Positions 45,997 to 55,683 are shown, numbered from the stretch's first letter. The stretch is DNA of 64,000 bases from Pseudomonas wayambapalatensis (GCA_014268975.2 CP077096.1:3943501-4007500); one strand, 5' to 3'. Numbers and translations: made by a program. Notes: generated from the letters alone by a model not told the origin.

Positions 45997-47043
45997 TCAC
46001 TTCTTCCCTTCAAGTGCTTCGTAGGCCTTCTTGATACGCACGTCATAGTCGCCGTAATCCTTGCCGTTGTAACTGGCGGCCATGCCGGCGTAATCCTTGT
46101 TCTTCGCCGCCTTGATAAACGACGGGTTCTTGCTGCAGAAACCGAGGAAGGCTTTGAGTTGCTGCCCGGCATTGAGTTTCATGGCTGCGACGAATTCAAA
46201 CACATTGGCATGTCCGCAATCGGCGAAGTTGAAACCCATGATCTGGAACATACCCCAGGACGCCGACTTCAATGCCGCCTCCTGATCCAGCCCAAACGCC
46301 GTGGCCATGGTTTCCCAGGCCTTGGTCTGGTCTTTGTTATTGGCTTGCCACTGCGGGCCGGCTTTCTTCTTGTACTTGTACGAGAGCAGCGGATGAGTCT
46401 GGTCGTACTTGTGCTTGGTATAGCGCTGGAAGTGATGCCCCTCGAAGGCGATCACCGGCAGCTTGGCCGGCCCAAAACCCGAACGACCACCCGACTCCAC
46501 CGTGGCAAATGCCTTGATCAGGTTGGCTGAAATCCCGTTGGCCAATTGAGTCGCGGCGTTCTGGAAGTCGCTGTCGCTGAGCGTCATGCCGCCATCGCAG
46601 GTGACCTGCAGCACCATCTGCCGATTGCGCCGCTCGGCTTCGATCACCGCGCGCATCCGGTCCAGGTAATGATTGACGGTGGCCTGCACCTGGGCGTCGA
46701 CATTATTGGCGAAGACATTGATGAAGGTTGGCAGGCGCAGCGCGGGAATCAACTTGACCGGTACTCGAACAGCCTCCTCGACCAGGCTGTTGAAGGTGCG
46801 CCCATTCGGATCGACGACCCCGTCTGGGTGCGCGTACTTGAGATGACGAAACTGGTACTGACTGATGCGCTGTACCAATTGCCCGTCGCAACGGCCATTC
46901 TCGGGCAACGGAAAACCGAGCCGCGGAATGAGTAGATTGAACAGGTACTGGATACATTGAACATCGGCGGGCAAGTTTCGGGCTTTACCGGGCGTTCCTA
47001 CCGAAGCGCTGATAAGACTGGGCAAACCTTGCAGGCTTTTCAT
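45997..47043 (-). CDS. N-acetylmuramidase-domain protein, candidate effector
   Basis: This 348-residue protein has no signal peptide. Residues about 20-95 resemble a peptidoglycan-binding module. Residues about 165-345 match the muramidase family (ATVESGGRSGFGPAKLPVIA, with Glu183 as the likely acid; FEGHHFQRY; SWGMFQIMGFNF). A cell-wall lytic enzyme without its own export signal needs a phage holin or type VI secretion. No such genes are adjacent. The ATG at 47041-47043 follows AAGGA. Confidence 0.78.
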   Translation of the reverse strand: MKSLQGLPSLISASVGTPGKARNLPADVQCIQYLFNLLIPRLGFPLPENGRCDGQLVQRISQYQFRHLKYAHPDGVVDPNGRTFNSLVEEAVRVPVKLIPALRLPTFINVFANNVDAQVQATVNHYLDRMRAVIEAERRNRQMVLQVTCDGGMTLSDSDFQNAATQLANGISANLIKAFATVESGGRSGFGPAKLPVIAFEGHHFQRYTKHKYDQTHPLLSYKYKKKAGPQWQANNKDQTKAWETMATAFGLDQEAALKSASWGMFQIMGFNFADCGHANVFEFVAAMKLNAGQQLKAFLGFCSKNPSFIKAAKNKDYAGMAASYNGKDYGDYDVRIKKAYEALEGKK

Positions 47044-47224
47044 TCAATGCGTCCTTGCTCGTCATCAATTGATATCAGATCAATATCACTCAAGTGTCAC
47101 TGTCATATTTTGAAATATATGGCGGACGCAAACTAACAAGGGTGTTTTCAGTTGTCCAGAACCGGACCTCAAGGCTGTGAAGCAGTCTTCACCCACAGCG
47201 AAACTGCCCATGGGTCAACGGATG

Positions 47225-47264
47225 GTTGCATGATGCAACCAAAGATGGTTGTACTACGCAACCA
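47225..47264. promoter_or_regulatory. two tandem 17-bp palindromic operators
   Basis: GGTTGCATGATGCAACC (47225-47241) is a perfect palindrome with one central base. GGTTGTACTACGCAACC (47248-47264) repeats its GGTTG/CAACC arms. The copies start 23 bp apart, as for a repressor bound to tandem sites. They lie in the gap 47044-47526 and just before a short open frame at 47285. Confidence 0.55.
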
Positions 47265-47284
47265 TTCCTGGCGAGACCTCAACA

Positions 47285-47401
47285 ATGATCGACCCCGCCC
47301 GGCATCTCTTCGAATCGCTGGGCCTCGAACTGACTCATGAAGAGCAAGGCAGCCAATGGGGCTCGACGGTTACGGAACAGCAGTTCACGCGTAAACGTTG
47401 A
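47285..47401 (+). pseudogene. 38-codon remnant or small gene behind tandem operators
   Basis: The frame reads MIDPARHLFESLGLELTHEE followed by QGSQWGSTVTEQQFTRKR and stops. It looks like the start of a longer protein cut off after about 30 natural-looking residues, perhaps a regulator that once bound the palindromes just upstream. Too short to assign, and it might not be translated. Confidence 0.3.
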
Positions 47402-47526
47402 CAATGGGACCAAGTGGCGGGGTAAGCAAAAGCAGGGAGGGCTAGGCGTACGGTGCGTAACGCTTTGGATCACCAGGCGGTGAAGAGCGAAAGCCGTTCG
47501 AGAGCAGGACTTCGAGAGAAATGGAG

Positions 47527-47635
47527 GCAGCCCCACCAGCCACACCCCGGCACTCGATGTTCCCGCTATGGCTGCTCCCTTCCGGGCCTGACCAGGTTAA
47601 CGGGTAATCAATGCGGGGGGACCGGTGGGGCCACC
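47527..47635 (-). ncRNA. ffs: 4.5S signal recognition particle RNA
   Basis: The minus strand contains the universally conserved SRP RNA loop CAGGCCCGGAAGGGAGCAGC, with complementary ends GGCCCCACC and GGTGGGG closing a single long hairpin. Size near 100 bases fits the bacterial small type. Ends are approximate. It lies between the muramidase gene and ligA and pairs with Ffh for co-translational targeting. Confidence 0.92.
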
Positions 47636-47768
47636 ATAACGCAGCTCATCAGGTGACGAGCCGCGCCATTGTACCGTTACGGGGGGAAGTTACAACCTTT
47701 GACGGCAAAAAAACCATCATTTCTCAAGGACTTGTCCGCCAGGGATGAGGTTCTCGGGGATTTGTGCC

Positions 47769-47851
47769 GGCCTCATCGCGGGGCGAGCCCGCTCCCACAG
47801 GATAAATGTATAGGCGCACCTGTGGGAGCGGGCTCGTCCCGCGATGAGGCC
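47769..47851. repeat. inverted REP pair between ffs and ligA
   Basis: Arms of 33 bp (47769-47801 and 47819-47851, one mismatch) have the core CGAGCCCGCTCCCACAGG. It lies 14 bp beyond the ligA stop and can serve as its terminator. Confidence 0.78.
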
Positions 47852-47864
47852 AGGGCAGGCAACA

Positions 47865-50195
47865 TCAGACCGTGATGCCCTGCCCCGCCAGGAAGGCGAC
47901 GAAGGCCTCTTCGTCCAGCACCTTAACCCCCAGCTCACTGGCCTTGGCCAGCTTCGACCCTGCCCCCGGACCTGCCACCACGCAGTGGGTCTTGCCGGAC
48001 ACGGAGCCCGCCACCTTGGCGCCGAGGCTTTCTAGCTTGTCCTTGGCGATGTCGCGGCTCATGCGCTCCAGGGTGCCGGTCAGCACCCAGGTCTGACCGG
48101 CCAGGGGCAGGCCCTCGGTGGTTTTCTTCTCGCTGTGCCAGTGCATGCCGAACGCTTCGAGCTGGGCTTCGATGGCGCGGGCGAGTTGCTGGTTGGCCTC
48201 GACCTTGAAGAACTCGCGCACGGCATCGGCCTGCTTGGTGTTCAGGGCCTGGCGCAGGTCGATGCCGTCGGCGGCGATGATCTTGTCGAGGGTGCCGAGC
48301 TTGTCCACCAGCTTCTCGGCGCCGGTCGGGCCGACAGAGGGGATGTCGAGCTTGGCGATCATCCCGGCGAGGGTGGTGCTGGCGGCGAACTCCGCCGCCA
48401 ACTCGCCTTGGTCCTGCAACTGCATGCCGCTGTCGAGCAGTTGCTGGATGACCTGGCGGTTGTGCGCATCCTCGAAGAAATTGTGGATCTCGTAGGCGAC
48501 TTCAAGGCCGATGTCCGGCAGGTAGGTCAGCACCTGCGGCAGTGCCACCTGCACCCGCTCCAGGCTACCCAGGGAGCGAGCCAGGACCTTGGCGGTCTCC
48601 TCGCCCACATCGGGGATGCCCAGGGCGAAGATGAAGCGCGCGAGCGGCGGGCGCTTGCTTGCTTCGATGGCTTCGAGCAGCTTGCGGCTGGAGACCTCGG
48701 CGAAGCCTTCCAGGTCGACGATCTGCTCGAACTGGAGCTTGTACAGGTCTGCCGGCGAACCGATCAGCCCCTCGTCGACCAACTGCTCGACGCTCTTCTC
48801 GCCAAGACCGTCGATATCCATCGCCCGGCGGGACACATAGTGAATGATCGCCTGCTTGAGCTGGGCGCCACAGGCCAGGCGGCCGACGCAGCGATACACC
48901 GCCCCTTCGCTGGTGGTTTCCTTGCCCTTGCTGCGCTTGACCAACTGGGTGCGCTCGACCTGCGAGCCGCACACCGGGCAGGCGCTCGGCACTTCGACCG
49001 GGCGGGCGTCATCGGGGCGACGCTCGAGCACTACCTGCATCACCTGCGGGATCACATCACCGGCACGGCGGATGATCACCGTGTCGCCGATGCGCAGGCC
49101 CAGGCGGGCGATCTCGTCCATGTTGTGCAGGGTGGCGTTGGATACGGTCACCCCGGCCACCTTGACCGGCTTGAGACGGGCGACCGGAGTGACCGCGCCG
49201 GTACGGCCGACCTGGAACTCGACGTCCAGCACCTCGGTGAGCTCTTCCATGGCCGGGAACTTGTGGGCGATGGCCCAGCGCGGCTCACGCGCACGGAAAC
49301 CCAGCTCGCGCTGCGCCGCCAGGCTGTTGACCTTGAACACCACGCCGTCGATCTCGTAGGGCAGCGCGTTGCGGCGGGCGCCGATGTCCTGGTAGTAGGC
49401 CAGGCATTCTTCGATGCCGGCGGCGTGCTTGAGCTCAGGGCTGATCGGCATGCCCCAGACCTTGAGCTGCTCGAGGATGCCGATATGGCTGTCGCCGACA
49501 CTCGCCGAAGTCTGGCCGATACCGTAGCAGCAGAATTCCAGCGGGCGGCTGGCGGTGATTTTCGAGTCCAGTTGACGCAGGCTGCCAGCGGCAGCGTTGC
49601 GCGGGTTGGCAAAGGTCTTGCCGCCGACTTCGGCCTGAGCGGCATTGAGGCGTTCGAAGCCCGCCTTGCTCATGTACACCTCGCCACGCACTTCGAGCAC
49701 TTCGGGCCAGCCGCTGCCATGCAGCTTCAACGGGACGTTGCGGATGGTGCGCACGTTGGTGCTGATGTCTTCGCCGGTCGTGCCGTCGCCACGGGTGGCG
49801 CCTTGCACCAGCTGGCCGTTGCGGTACAACAGGCTCACCGCCAGACCATCGAGCTTGGGCTCGCAGCTGTAGTCGACCGCCTCGGCCTGGTCGAGCCCTT
49901 CGACCACACGCCGTCCGAATTCGCGCAAGTCAGCCTCTTCGAAGGCGTTGCCCAGGCTGAGCATGGGGATCTCGTGGCGCACCTGGGTAAAGGCGGCCAG
50001 GGCTGCACCGCCAACGCGCTGAGTAGGCGAGTCGGGGGTGATCAGGTGCGGATGCTCGGCTTCCAGCGCCTTGAGTTCGTTGAACAGCCGGTCGTATTCG
50101 GCGTCGGGCACACTGGGCTCGTCCAGCACGTAGTAGCGATAGTTGTGCTGGTCGAGTTCGGCGCGCAGTTCGTGGATTCGGTTTTCGGCGTTCAT
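47865..50195 (-). CDS. ligA: NAD-dependent DNA ligase
   Basis: This 776-residue ligase seals nicks using NAD. In order: domain Ia, adenylation domain with the KxDG motif (CEPKLDGLAVSLLY), OB fold, four-Cys zinc finger (CPVCGSQVERTQ ... RCVGRLACGAQL), helix-hairpin-helix repeats and a BRCT domain (GQTWVLTGTLERMSRDIAKD). Length is slightly above the usual 670-700, as is typical of Pseudomonas. It runs after zipA in the same direction. Confidence 0.97.
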   Translation of the reverse strand: MNAENRIHELRAELDQHNYRYYVLDEPSVPDAEYDRLFNELKALEAEHPHLITPDSPTQRVGGAALAAFTQVRHEIPMLSLGNAFEEADLREFGRRVVEGLDQAEAVDYSCEPKLDGLAVSLLYRNGQLVQGATRGDGTTGEDISTNVRTIRNVPLKLHGSGWPEVLEVRGEVYMSKAGFERLNAAQAEVGGKTFANPRNAAAGSLRQLDSKITASRPLEFCCYGIGQTSASVGDSHIGILEQLKVWGMPISPELKHAAGIEECLAYYQDIGARRNALPYEIDGVVFKVNSLAAQRELGFRAREPRWAIAHKFPAMEELTEVLDVEFQVGRTGAVTPVARLKPVKVAGVTVSNATLHNMDEIARLGLRIGDTVIIRRAGDVIPQVMQVVLERRPDDARPVEVPSACPVCGSQVERTQLVKRSKGKETTSEGAVYRCVGRLACGAQLKQAIIHYVSRRAMDIDGLGEKSVEQLVDEGLIGSPADLYKLQFEQIVDLEGFAEVSSRKLLEAIEASKRPPLARFIFALGIPDVGEETAKVLARSLGSLERVQVALPQVLTYLPDIGLEVAYEIHNFFEDAHNRQVIQQLLDSGMQLQDQGELAAEFAASTTLAGMIAKLDIPSVGPTGAEKLVDKLGTLDKIIAADGIDLRQALNTKQADAVREFFKVEANQQLARAIEAQLEAFGMHWHSEKKTTEGLPLAGQTWVLTGTLERMSRDIAKDKLESLGAKVAGSVSGKTHCVVAGPGAGSKLAKASELGVKVLDEEAFVAFLAGQGITV

Positions 50196-50281
50196 CTTTC
50201 AGGTCTCTTGCAAAGCAAAAGAGCAGCCTGGGTGATGCCGGCGCGCATCGGGATGCTGTTCAGCATGTACTGACCTCATCA

Positions 50282-50365
50282 CCGGACAAGCCGGACGCCG
50301 CACCGCCGCTCCCACAGACAATCGTGTATCTGTGGGAGCGGCGGTGCGGCGTCCGGCTTGTCCGG
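50282..50365. repeat. 37-bp perfect inverted repeat between zipA and ligA
   Basis: Arms 50282-50318 and 50329-50365 are perfectly complementary across ten bases. The core contains the REP-like CCGCTCCCACAGA. It lies 87 bp before the ligA start, inside the zipA-ligA run, so it may reduce readthrough. Confidence 0.8.
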
Positions 50366-50442
50366 CAATGGGGCCGGCACAGGCAACGACATCTGCCGAA
50401 CCGACCAGCAATCCCCATGGGCTGCTCTTGAGTCTGGATCTA

Positions 50443-51327
50443 TCAGCGCTTCTGGGTCAGCGCACGGCGCTCGAACTCGACGATACGCTGGCGGTAGTGC
50501 TCGATGGTCTGCGCGGTCAGTACGCTGCGCTGGTCATCCTTGAGCTCACCGTCGAGCTCATGGGCCAGCTTGCGCGCGGCGGCAACCATTACGTCGAAGG
50601 CCTGCTTCGGATGACGCGGGCCGGGCAGGCCAAGGAAGAAGCTGACCGCACGGGTGCTGAAATGGTCGATGTCATCCAGGTCGAATATGCCTGGCTTGAC
50701 CGCGTTGGCCATGGAGAACAGCACCTCGCCGTGACCGGCCATGCTTTCGTGGCGGTGGAAAATGTCCATCTCACCGAAACGCAGGCCGCTTTCCAGGATG
50801 TTCTGCAGCAACGCCGGGCCCTTGAAGCCACCTTCGTCACGGGAGATGACGCTGATCACCAGCACCTCTTCGACCGGAGGCAACTCCTTGGCGGCGTTGT
50901 TGCTCGTGGCGAAACCGCTGTTGCGGTTGTTGTCGGCACTGAAGTCGTCATCGCTGTCGGCGAACAGGTCCGGCTCGCGCGGTTCAGCGACCAGATTCAG
51001 GTCGCCCTGCTGCGACTCGGCAGCAGCACGCTTGCCACGCTTGGGCGCCTTGGCCGGCTTTGGCTCGCGCTCGCGTTCCCGGGCCGGGGCGCTCATCGAC
51101 GGCAGGTCGGTTTCGTCCAGCTCCGGCTCTTTGTGCGTGTCCAGGACGCGCGCAGGGCCAAGCACCTCGGCACTGCCCTCGTCGTCCGGGAGGTTGGAAT
51201 AACTACGATCCAGACGGAACTTCAACTTGCCCTTGCCGCCGCGCATGCGGCGCCAGCCGTCGAAAAGAATACCGGCGATGACAATGATGCCGATGACGAT
51301 CAGCCACTCGCGCAGACCGATTTCCAT
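50443..51327 (-). CDS. zipA: cell division protein ZipA
   Basis: This 294-residue protein has an N-terminal membrane anchor (MEIGLREWLIVIGIIVIAGI), a charged P/Q-like linker rich in E, R, A and P, and a C-terminal FtsZ-binding domain (LVISVISRDEGGFKGPALLQ ... GSGRxGHG-like surface not obvious; YRQRIVEFERRAL end). It tethers FtsZ to the membrane. The ATG at 51325-51327 is the start. The order smc-zipA-ligA is the standard Pseudomonas cluster. Confidence 0.93.
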   Translation of the reverse strand: MEIGLREWLIVIGIIVIAGILFDGWRRMRGGKGKLKFRLDRSYSNLPDDEGSAEVLGPARVLDTHKEPELDETDLPSMSAPAREREREPKPAKAPKRGKRAAAESQQGDLNLVAEPREPDLFADSDDDFSADNNRNSGFATSNNAAKELPPVEEVLVISVISRDEGGFKGPALLQNILESGLRFGEMDIFHRHESMAGHGEVLFSMANAVKPGIFDLDDIDHFSTRAVSFFLGLPGPRHPKQAFDVMVAAARKLAHELDGELKDDQRSVLTAQTIEHYRQRIVEFERRALTQKR

Positions 51328-51531
51328 GTAATCCCGTGCCTCTATAAAAATATGCTTGAAAACAAAGGCTTCAAAGCCCTTTAACACGTGGCGCCAACTC
51401 TATGTTCTGACAGGCGTTTTACCCACGCAAAAAACGAGTGACATTAAGCTAGCACGACCAAAGACAACTTTACACCGTCTGTCGCACATGCAAGGCGCAT
51501 TTGCCTACAGATATCGCCCAATCTTCGCGCA

Positions 51532-54500
51532 TCAGGCGTCAACCATGGCCATGGCCTCCTCCACATCAACTGCAACAAGACGTGAACAACCGGGCTCATG
51601 CATGGTGACCCCCATCAATTGATCGGCCATTTCCATGGCAATCTTGTTATGCGTAATGTAGATGAACTGCACGGTCTCGCTCATTTCCTTCACCAACCGG
51701 GCGTAACGCCCGACGTTGGCATCGTCCAGCGGCGCATCGACTTCGTCGAGCATGCAGAACGGTGCCGGGTTCAGCTTGAAGATGGCAAACACCAGCGCCA
51801 ATGCGGTCAGTGCCTTCTCGCCGCCGGACAGCAAATGGATGGTGCTGTTCTTCTTGCCCGGCGGGCGCGCCATGATCGTCACCCCTGTATCGAGTAGATC
51901 TTCGCCCGTCAGTTCCAGATAAGCGCTGCCGCCACCGAAAACTTTTGGGAAAAGCGCCTGCAATCCGGCGTTTATCTGATCAAAGGTATCCTTGAAACGG
52001 TTACGGGTTTCCTTGTCGATCTTGCGGATGACGTTCTCGAGCGTCTCCAGCGCCTCGACCAGGTCAGCGTTCTGGGCATCGAGATAGCGCTTGCGCTCGG
52101 ACTGCTGCTCGTACTCCTCGATTGCCGCCAGGTTGATCGCGCCCAGGCGCTGGATCCGCGCTTCGGTCTGCTCCAACTCCTGCTCGGTCCCCTGCTCGCT
52201 GGCCTCGGGCTCGAGCGTGGCGAGCACACCCTGCAGGTCGTAACCGTCGGCAAGCAGTTGCTCTTGCAGGGTCTTGCGCCGCACATCCAGGCCCTGGGAC
52301 TCCAGGCGTGACTGCTCCAGTTGCCCGCGCAACAACTGGGCCTGCTGTTCAGCCTGGGCACGGCGCTTTTCGACGTCGCGCAGCTCGCGATCGGCCTCGT
52401 CCATGTGCAGGCGCGCCTGGCGCATTTCCTCGTCGACACTCATGCGCCGCTCGAGCAGCTCTTCGAGCTTCAGACGCAACTCTTCCAGCGGCGCCTCGCC
52501 CTCTTCGAGGTTGAGGCTCAACTGCTCCTGGCGCTCGCTCAGACGCGCGGCCTGCTGCTCAAGACGCTCCAGGGCCTGGCGCGTGGAGTCGTGCTGGGCA
52601 CGCAGGGAACCCAGGCGCACTGCCAACTGGTGGGCGTGGTCCTTGTGCTGACGGGCCTCCTGGCGGACGCGGTCGAGGGTTTCGCGCAGGGTGTCGCGAC
52701 GGGCCATCAACTGTTCGCGCTGCTCGGTATCCTGGGCCATGAGGTCCAGGGCTTCCTGCAGCACCAGGCGTGCTTCGCCCAGTTGCTCATGCTCCAGGGC
52801 GCGTTGTTCCTGGATTTCGGCCAGTTCTTCCTGCAGGCGACGGCGGCGCAACTCCAACTGCTCCGCACGAGCACGCCCGGCAGACAGGCTCGCCTTCAGT
52901 TCGCCAAGCTGGCGACTTTCGTCCTGGCTGCGGCGACGCAGTTGCTCGCGCTGTTCTTCCTGGTCGAGCTGTTGCTCGCGAAGGTCTTGCAGCTGCTGCG
53001 TGAGCTGTTCGAGCAACGCCTCGTGCTCGAGTTGCTCGTGGCCGAGGCGCTCGATCTCCTGCCCGCGCGCCAAAACACCGCCCTGGGACTCGCCACCACG
53101 GCTGACTCGCAGGAAATGCCGACCGACCCAGTAGCCATCGCGGCTGACCAGGCTGTGTCCCTCTCCAAGCGTGGCGCGCAGGGCCAGGGCCTGCTCCAGG
53201 GATTCGACCGGCTTGACCTGGCCGAGCCAGGGTGCCAGATCGATGCGTCCGTCGACCTTGTCCAGCAGGCTGCCGGGCAGGCGCGCACCCTCGCCGCTCG
53301 CCTGCAGCAGGCGCAGGTCGCCCTGCTCCAGGGCGGCAAAATCAAGTGCAGCAAAATCGTCCACCAGCACCGCCTGCAGGTCGGCACCCAGTACGGTCTC
53401 CACCGCCAGCTCCCAGCCGGGCTCCACACGCAGCCCTTCAGCCAGGCGCGGACGGCTGCCCAAGCCCTGCCCCTGCAGCCATTCAGCCGCGCCACTGCCG
53501 GGTTCGAGAGCCGCTTGCTGCAGGGCCTCCAGTGATGCCAGACGCCCGCCCAGGCGCTGCAATTCACCCTGCTGTTGCTGCTGGGCCTGGGTCGCCTGCT
53601 GCAGTTGCTCGCGCACAGCCTCAAGCCGCTCGACCACCTGCTGTTCCTGCAACTGCAACGCTTCGAGCTGCAACTCGCTGCCCGCCACCCGCTCCGACAG
53701 TTCGAGCATGGCGGCGTCCTGGGGATCGGCGCCCAGTTGCTGGTTCTCTTCACTCAGCTTGCGCTGGCGCTCGGCCAGACGCTCCAGGCTGCCCTCCAGT
53801 TGCTGCAGGCGTGCCTGCTGGACCTCGGCCTGACGCCGCGGCTCGGCGGAGCGGGTGTTGAAATCATCCCACTGGGCCTGCCAGCCATGCATGCCCAGCT
53901 CAGCCTCTTCAAGCGTCGCAGCGGACTCTTCGGCAGCGGCGAGGGTCATTTCCTGCTCGGGCTCGAGCATCGCCAGATCCTCGGCCAGGGTCGCCAGCAA
54001 GGTGCGGTCGTGGCCCAGGTGCGACTCTGTTTCCAGGCGCGTGCGCTCGGCTTCCTTGAGATCATCCTGCAACTGGCGCAGACGCTGCTGGCCGTGCTGG
54101 ATGCTCTGCTCGACCCGGGCGATATCGCCCGCTACGGAATAGAAGCGCCCCTGCACCTGGTTGAAGCGTTCGGACAGCTCATGGTGCCCGTCGCGCAGGC
54201 GTTCGATGCTGGCATCGGCGTTGCGCTGCTCGGCCACCAGCGCCTCGAAGGCCACCTCCTGGTCACCGATGATGCTTTCGCGCTGACGCACGCGCTCATC
54301 CAGTGCGCGCCAGCGCAGTGCCGACAAGCGCGCCTTGAGTTGGCGCTCCTGGGCCTTGTATTCGCGGTATTTCTCGGCGGCCTGGGCCTGGCGATGCAGG
54401 CGTTCGAGCTGGCGCTCCAGCTCTTCGCGCAGGTCGGTCAGGCGCGCCAGGTTCTCCTGGGTGCGGCGGATGCGGTTCTCGGTCTCGCGGCGCCGCTCCT

Positions 54501-55020
54501 TGTACTTGGAGATGCCCGCCGCTTCCTCGATGAAGTTGCGCAGCTCCTCGGGCTTGGCCTCGATCAGCTTGGAGATCATGCCCTGTTCGATGATCGAGTA
54601 ACTGCGCGGGCCAAGGCCGGTGCCCAGGAAGATATCGGTGATATCACGGCGGCGGCACTTGGTGCCGTTGAGGTAGTAGGTGTTCTGCGCGTCGCGGGTC
54701 ACCTTGCGACGGATGGAGATCTCGGCATAGGCGGCGTATTCACCGACCAGGGTGCTGTCGCTGTTGTCGAACACCAGCTCGATGCTCGCCTGGCTCACCG
54801 GCTTGCGCCCGGAGGAGCCGTTGAAGATGACGTCGGTCATCGACTCGCCACGCAGGTTCTTCGCGGAGCTTTCGCCCATCACCCAGCGTACGGCATCGAT
54901 GATGTTGGATTTGCCGCAGCCGTTGGGCCCGACCACCGCCGCCATGTTGCTGGGGAAATTGACCGTGGTGGGGTCGACGAACGACTTGAACCCGGCCAGG
55001 CGAATGCACTTGAGGCGCAT
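51532..55020 (-). CDS. smc: chromosome segregation protein SMC
   Basis: This 1,162-residue condensin ATPase has a Walker A (GPNGCGKSNIIDAVRWVMGE), long coiled coil, hinge near 510-640 and the C-terminal signature (LLSGGEKALTALALVFAIFK) with Walker B (FCMLDEVDAPLDDANVGRY). The start is ATG 55018-55020. Three bases separate it from the GntR gene's stop at 55024, so the two may be co-transcribed from the regulator's promoter. Confidence 0.97.
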   Translation of the reverse strand: MRLKCIRLAGFKSFVDPTTVNFPSNMAAVVGPNGCGKSNIIDAVRWVMGESSAKNLRGESMTDVIFNGSSGRKPVSQASIELVFDNSDSTLVGEYAAYAEISIRRKVTRDAQNTYYLNGTKCRRRDITDIFLGTGLGPRSYSIIEQGMISKLIEAKPEELRNFIEEAAGISKYKERRRETENRIRRTQENLARLTDLREELERQLERLHRQAQAAEKYREYKAQERQLKARLSALRWRALDERVRQRESIIGDQEVAFEALVAEQRNADASIERLRDGHHELSERFNQVQGRFYSVAGDIARVEQSIQHGQQRLRQLQDDLKEAERTRLETESHLGHDRTLLATLAEDLAMLEPEQEMTLAAAEESAATLEEAELGMHGWQAQWDDFNTRSAEPRRQAEVQQARLQQLEGSLERLAERQRKLSEENQQLGADPQDAAMLELSERVAGSELQLEALQLQEQQVVERLEAVREQLQQATQAQQQQQGELQRLGGRLASLEALQQAALEPGSGAAEWLQGQGLGSRPRLAEGLRVEPGWELAVETVLGADLQAVLVDDFAALDFAALEQGDLRLLQASGEGARLPGSLLDKVDGRIDLAPWLGQVKPVESLEQALALRATLGEGHSLVSRDGYWVGRHFLRVSRGGESQGGVLARGQEIERLGHEQLEHEALLEQLTQQLQDLREQQLDQEEQREQLRRRSQDESRQLGELKASLSAGRARAEQLELRRRRLQEELAEIQEQRALEHEQLGEARLVLQEALDLMAQDTEQREQLMARRDTLRETLDRVRQEARQHKDHAHQLAVRLGSLRAQHDSTRQALERLEQQAARLSERQEQLSLNLEEGEAPLEELRLKLEELLERRMSVDEEMRQARLHMDEADRELRDVEKRRAQAEQQAQLLRGQLEQSRLESQGLDVRRKTLQEQLLADGYDLQGVLATLEPEASEQGTEQELEQTEARIQRLGAINLAAIEEYEQQSERKRYLDAQNADLVEALETLENVIRKIDKETRNRFKDTFDQINAGLQALFPKVFGGGSAYLELTGEDLLDTGVTIMARPPGKKNSTIHLLSGGEKALTALALVFAIFKLNPAPFCMLDEVDAPLDDANVGRYARLVKEMSETVQFIYITHNKIAMEMADQLMGVTMHEPGCSRLVAVDVEEAMAMVDA

Positions 55021-55023
55021 CGG

Positions 55024-55683
55024 TCAGGCCCGCACCAGCGCGGCCAACACCAGCTCGCAGCTGCGTTGACAATAGGCGATCAGCACCTCGCGGATACGCG
55101 GCAGGTCGCGCAGCAACACCGCCTCCAGCAGGCGGGCGAACAGGCCGAGGTAATCGTCCATGCTGGCCTGGCGCTGATCCAGTGCCAGGTAGTAGGCGCG
55201 GCTCATGGCCGGCTGCAGGTTCTCCACGGTCTCCTGCAGGTAAGGGTTGGCTGCGAAGGGGAAGGCGGCGCGCATGACGGCGAAACTTTCGGCGACGAAC
55301 GCCTTGATGTCCAGGTTACTGCGGGCCTCGTGCAGGCGCTGCTGGATCTCCAGGAACGGCAGCAGGTCAGTCTCGCTGCGCCACTGCTGGGCGACGGCGT
55401 TGCCCAGCAGGATGTACAGCTCGCCCATGAGGCTGCACAGGCTGCGCACACTGTGCTCGTCGAGTTCGGTGACATGGGCACCACGGCGCGGCAGGATCGC
55501 CACCAGATGACGACGTTCAAGTATCAGCAGCGCCTCGCGTACCGAGCCGCGACTGACATTCAGGGCCTGGGTGACCTTCTGCTCCTGGATGCGCTCGCCG
55601 GGTGCGAGCTCGCCGCGGATGATCCGCTCGGCCAGGTAGTGGGCAATTTGCTCGGAGAGGCTGTCCGGCGCCTTGAACGTCAT
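55024..55683 (-). CDS. GntR/FCD-family regulator of xdh genes
   Basis: This 219-residue protein has an N-terminal winged helix (LAERIIRGELAPGERIQEQK, then VSRGSVREALLILERRHLVA) and an FCD-type all-helical ligand domain. It is divergent from xdhA across 268 bp that carry two TTGACC-N5-GTCAR palindromes. It is the likely binder of those sites and a purine intermediate the likely ligand, both inferred. The ATG at 55681-55683 is the start. Confidence 0.88.
   Translation of the reverse strand: MTFKAPDSLSEQIAHYLAERIIRGELAPGERIQEQKVTQALNVSRGSVREALLILERRHLVAILPRRGAHVTELDEHSVRSLCSLMGELYILLGNAVAQQWRSETDLLPFLEIQQRLHEARSNLDIKAFVAESFAVMRAAFPFAANPYLQETVENLQPAMSRAYYLALDQRQASMDDYLGLFARLLEAVLLRDLPRIREVLIAYCQRSCELVLAALVRA

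Noticed and set aside
47285..47401. Treating the 38-codon frame as a confirmed gene
   Set aside because: Too short to be distinguished from chance. It is kept only as a low-confidence remnant because of the palindromes before it.
47760..50370. REP hairpins as attachment sites or origins
   Set aside because: Their sequence is the common P. putida REP core, and they recur at many gene ends in the window.
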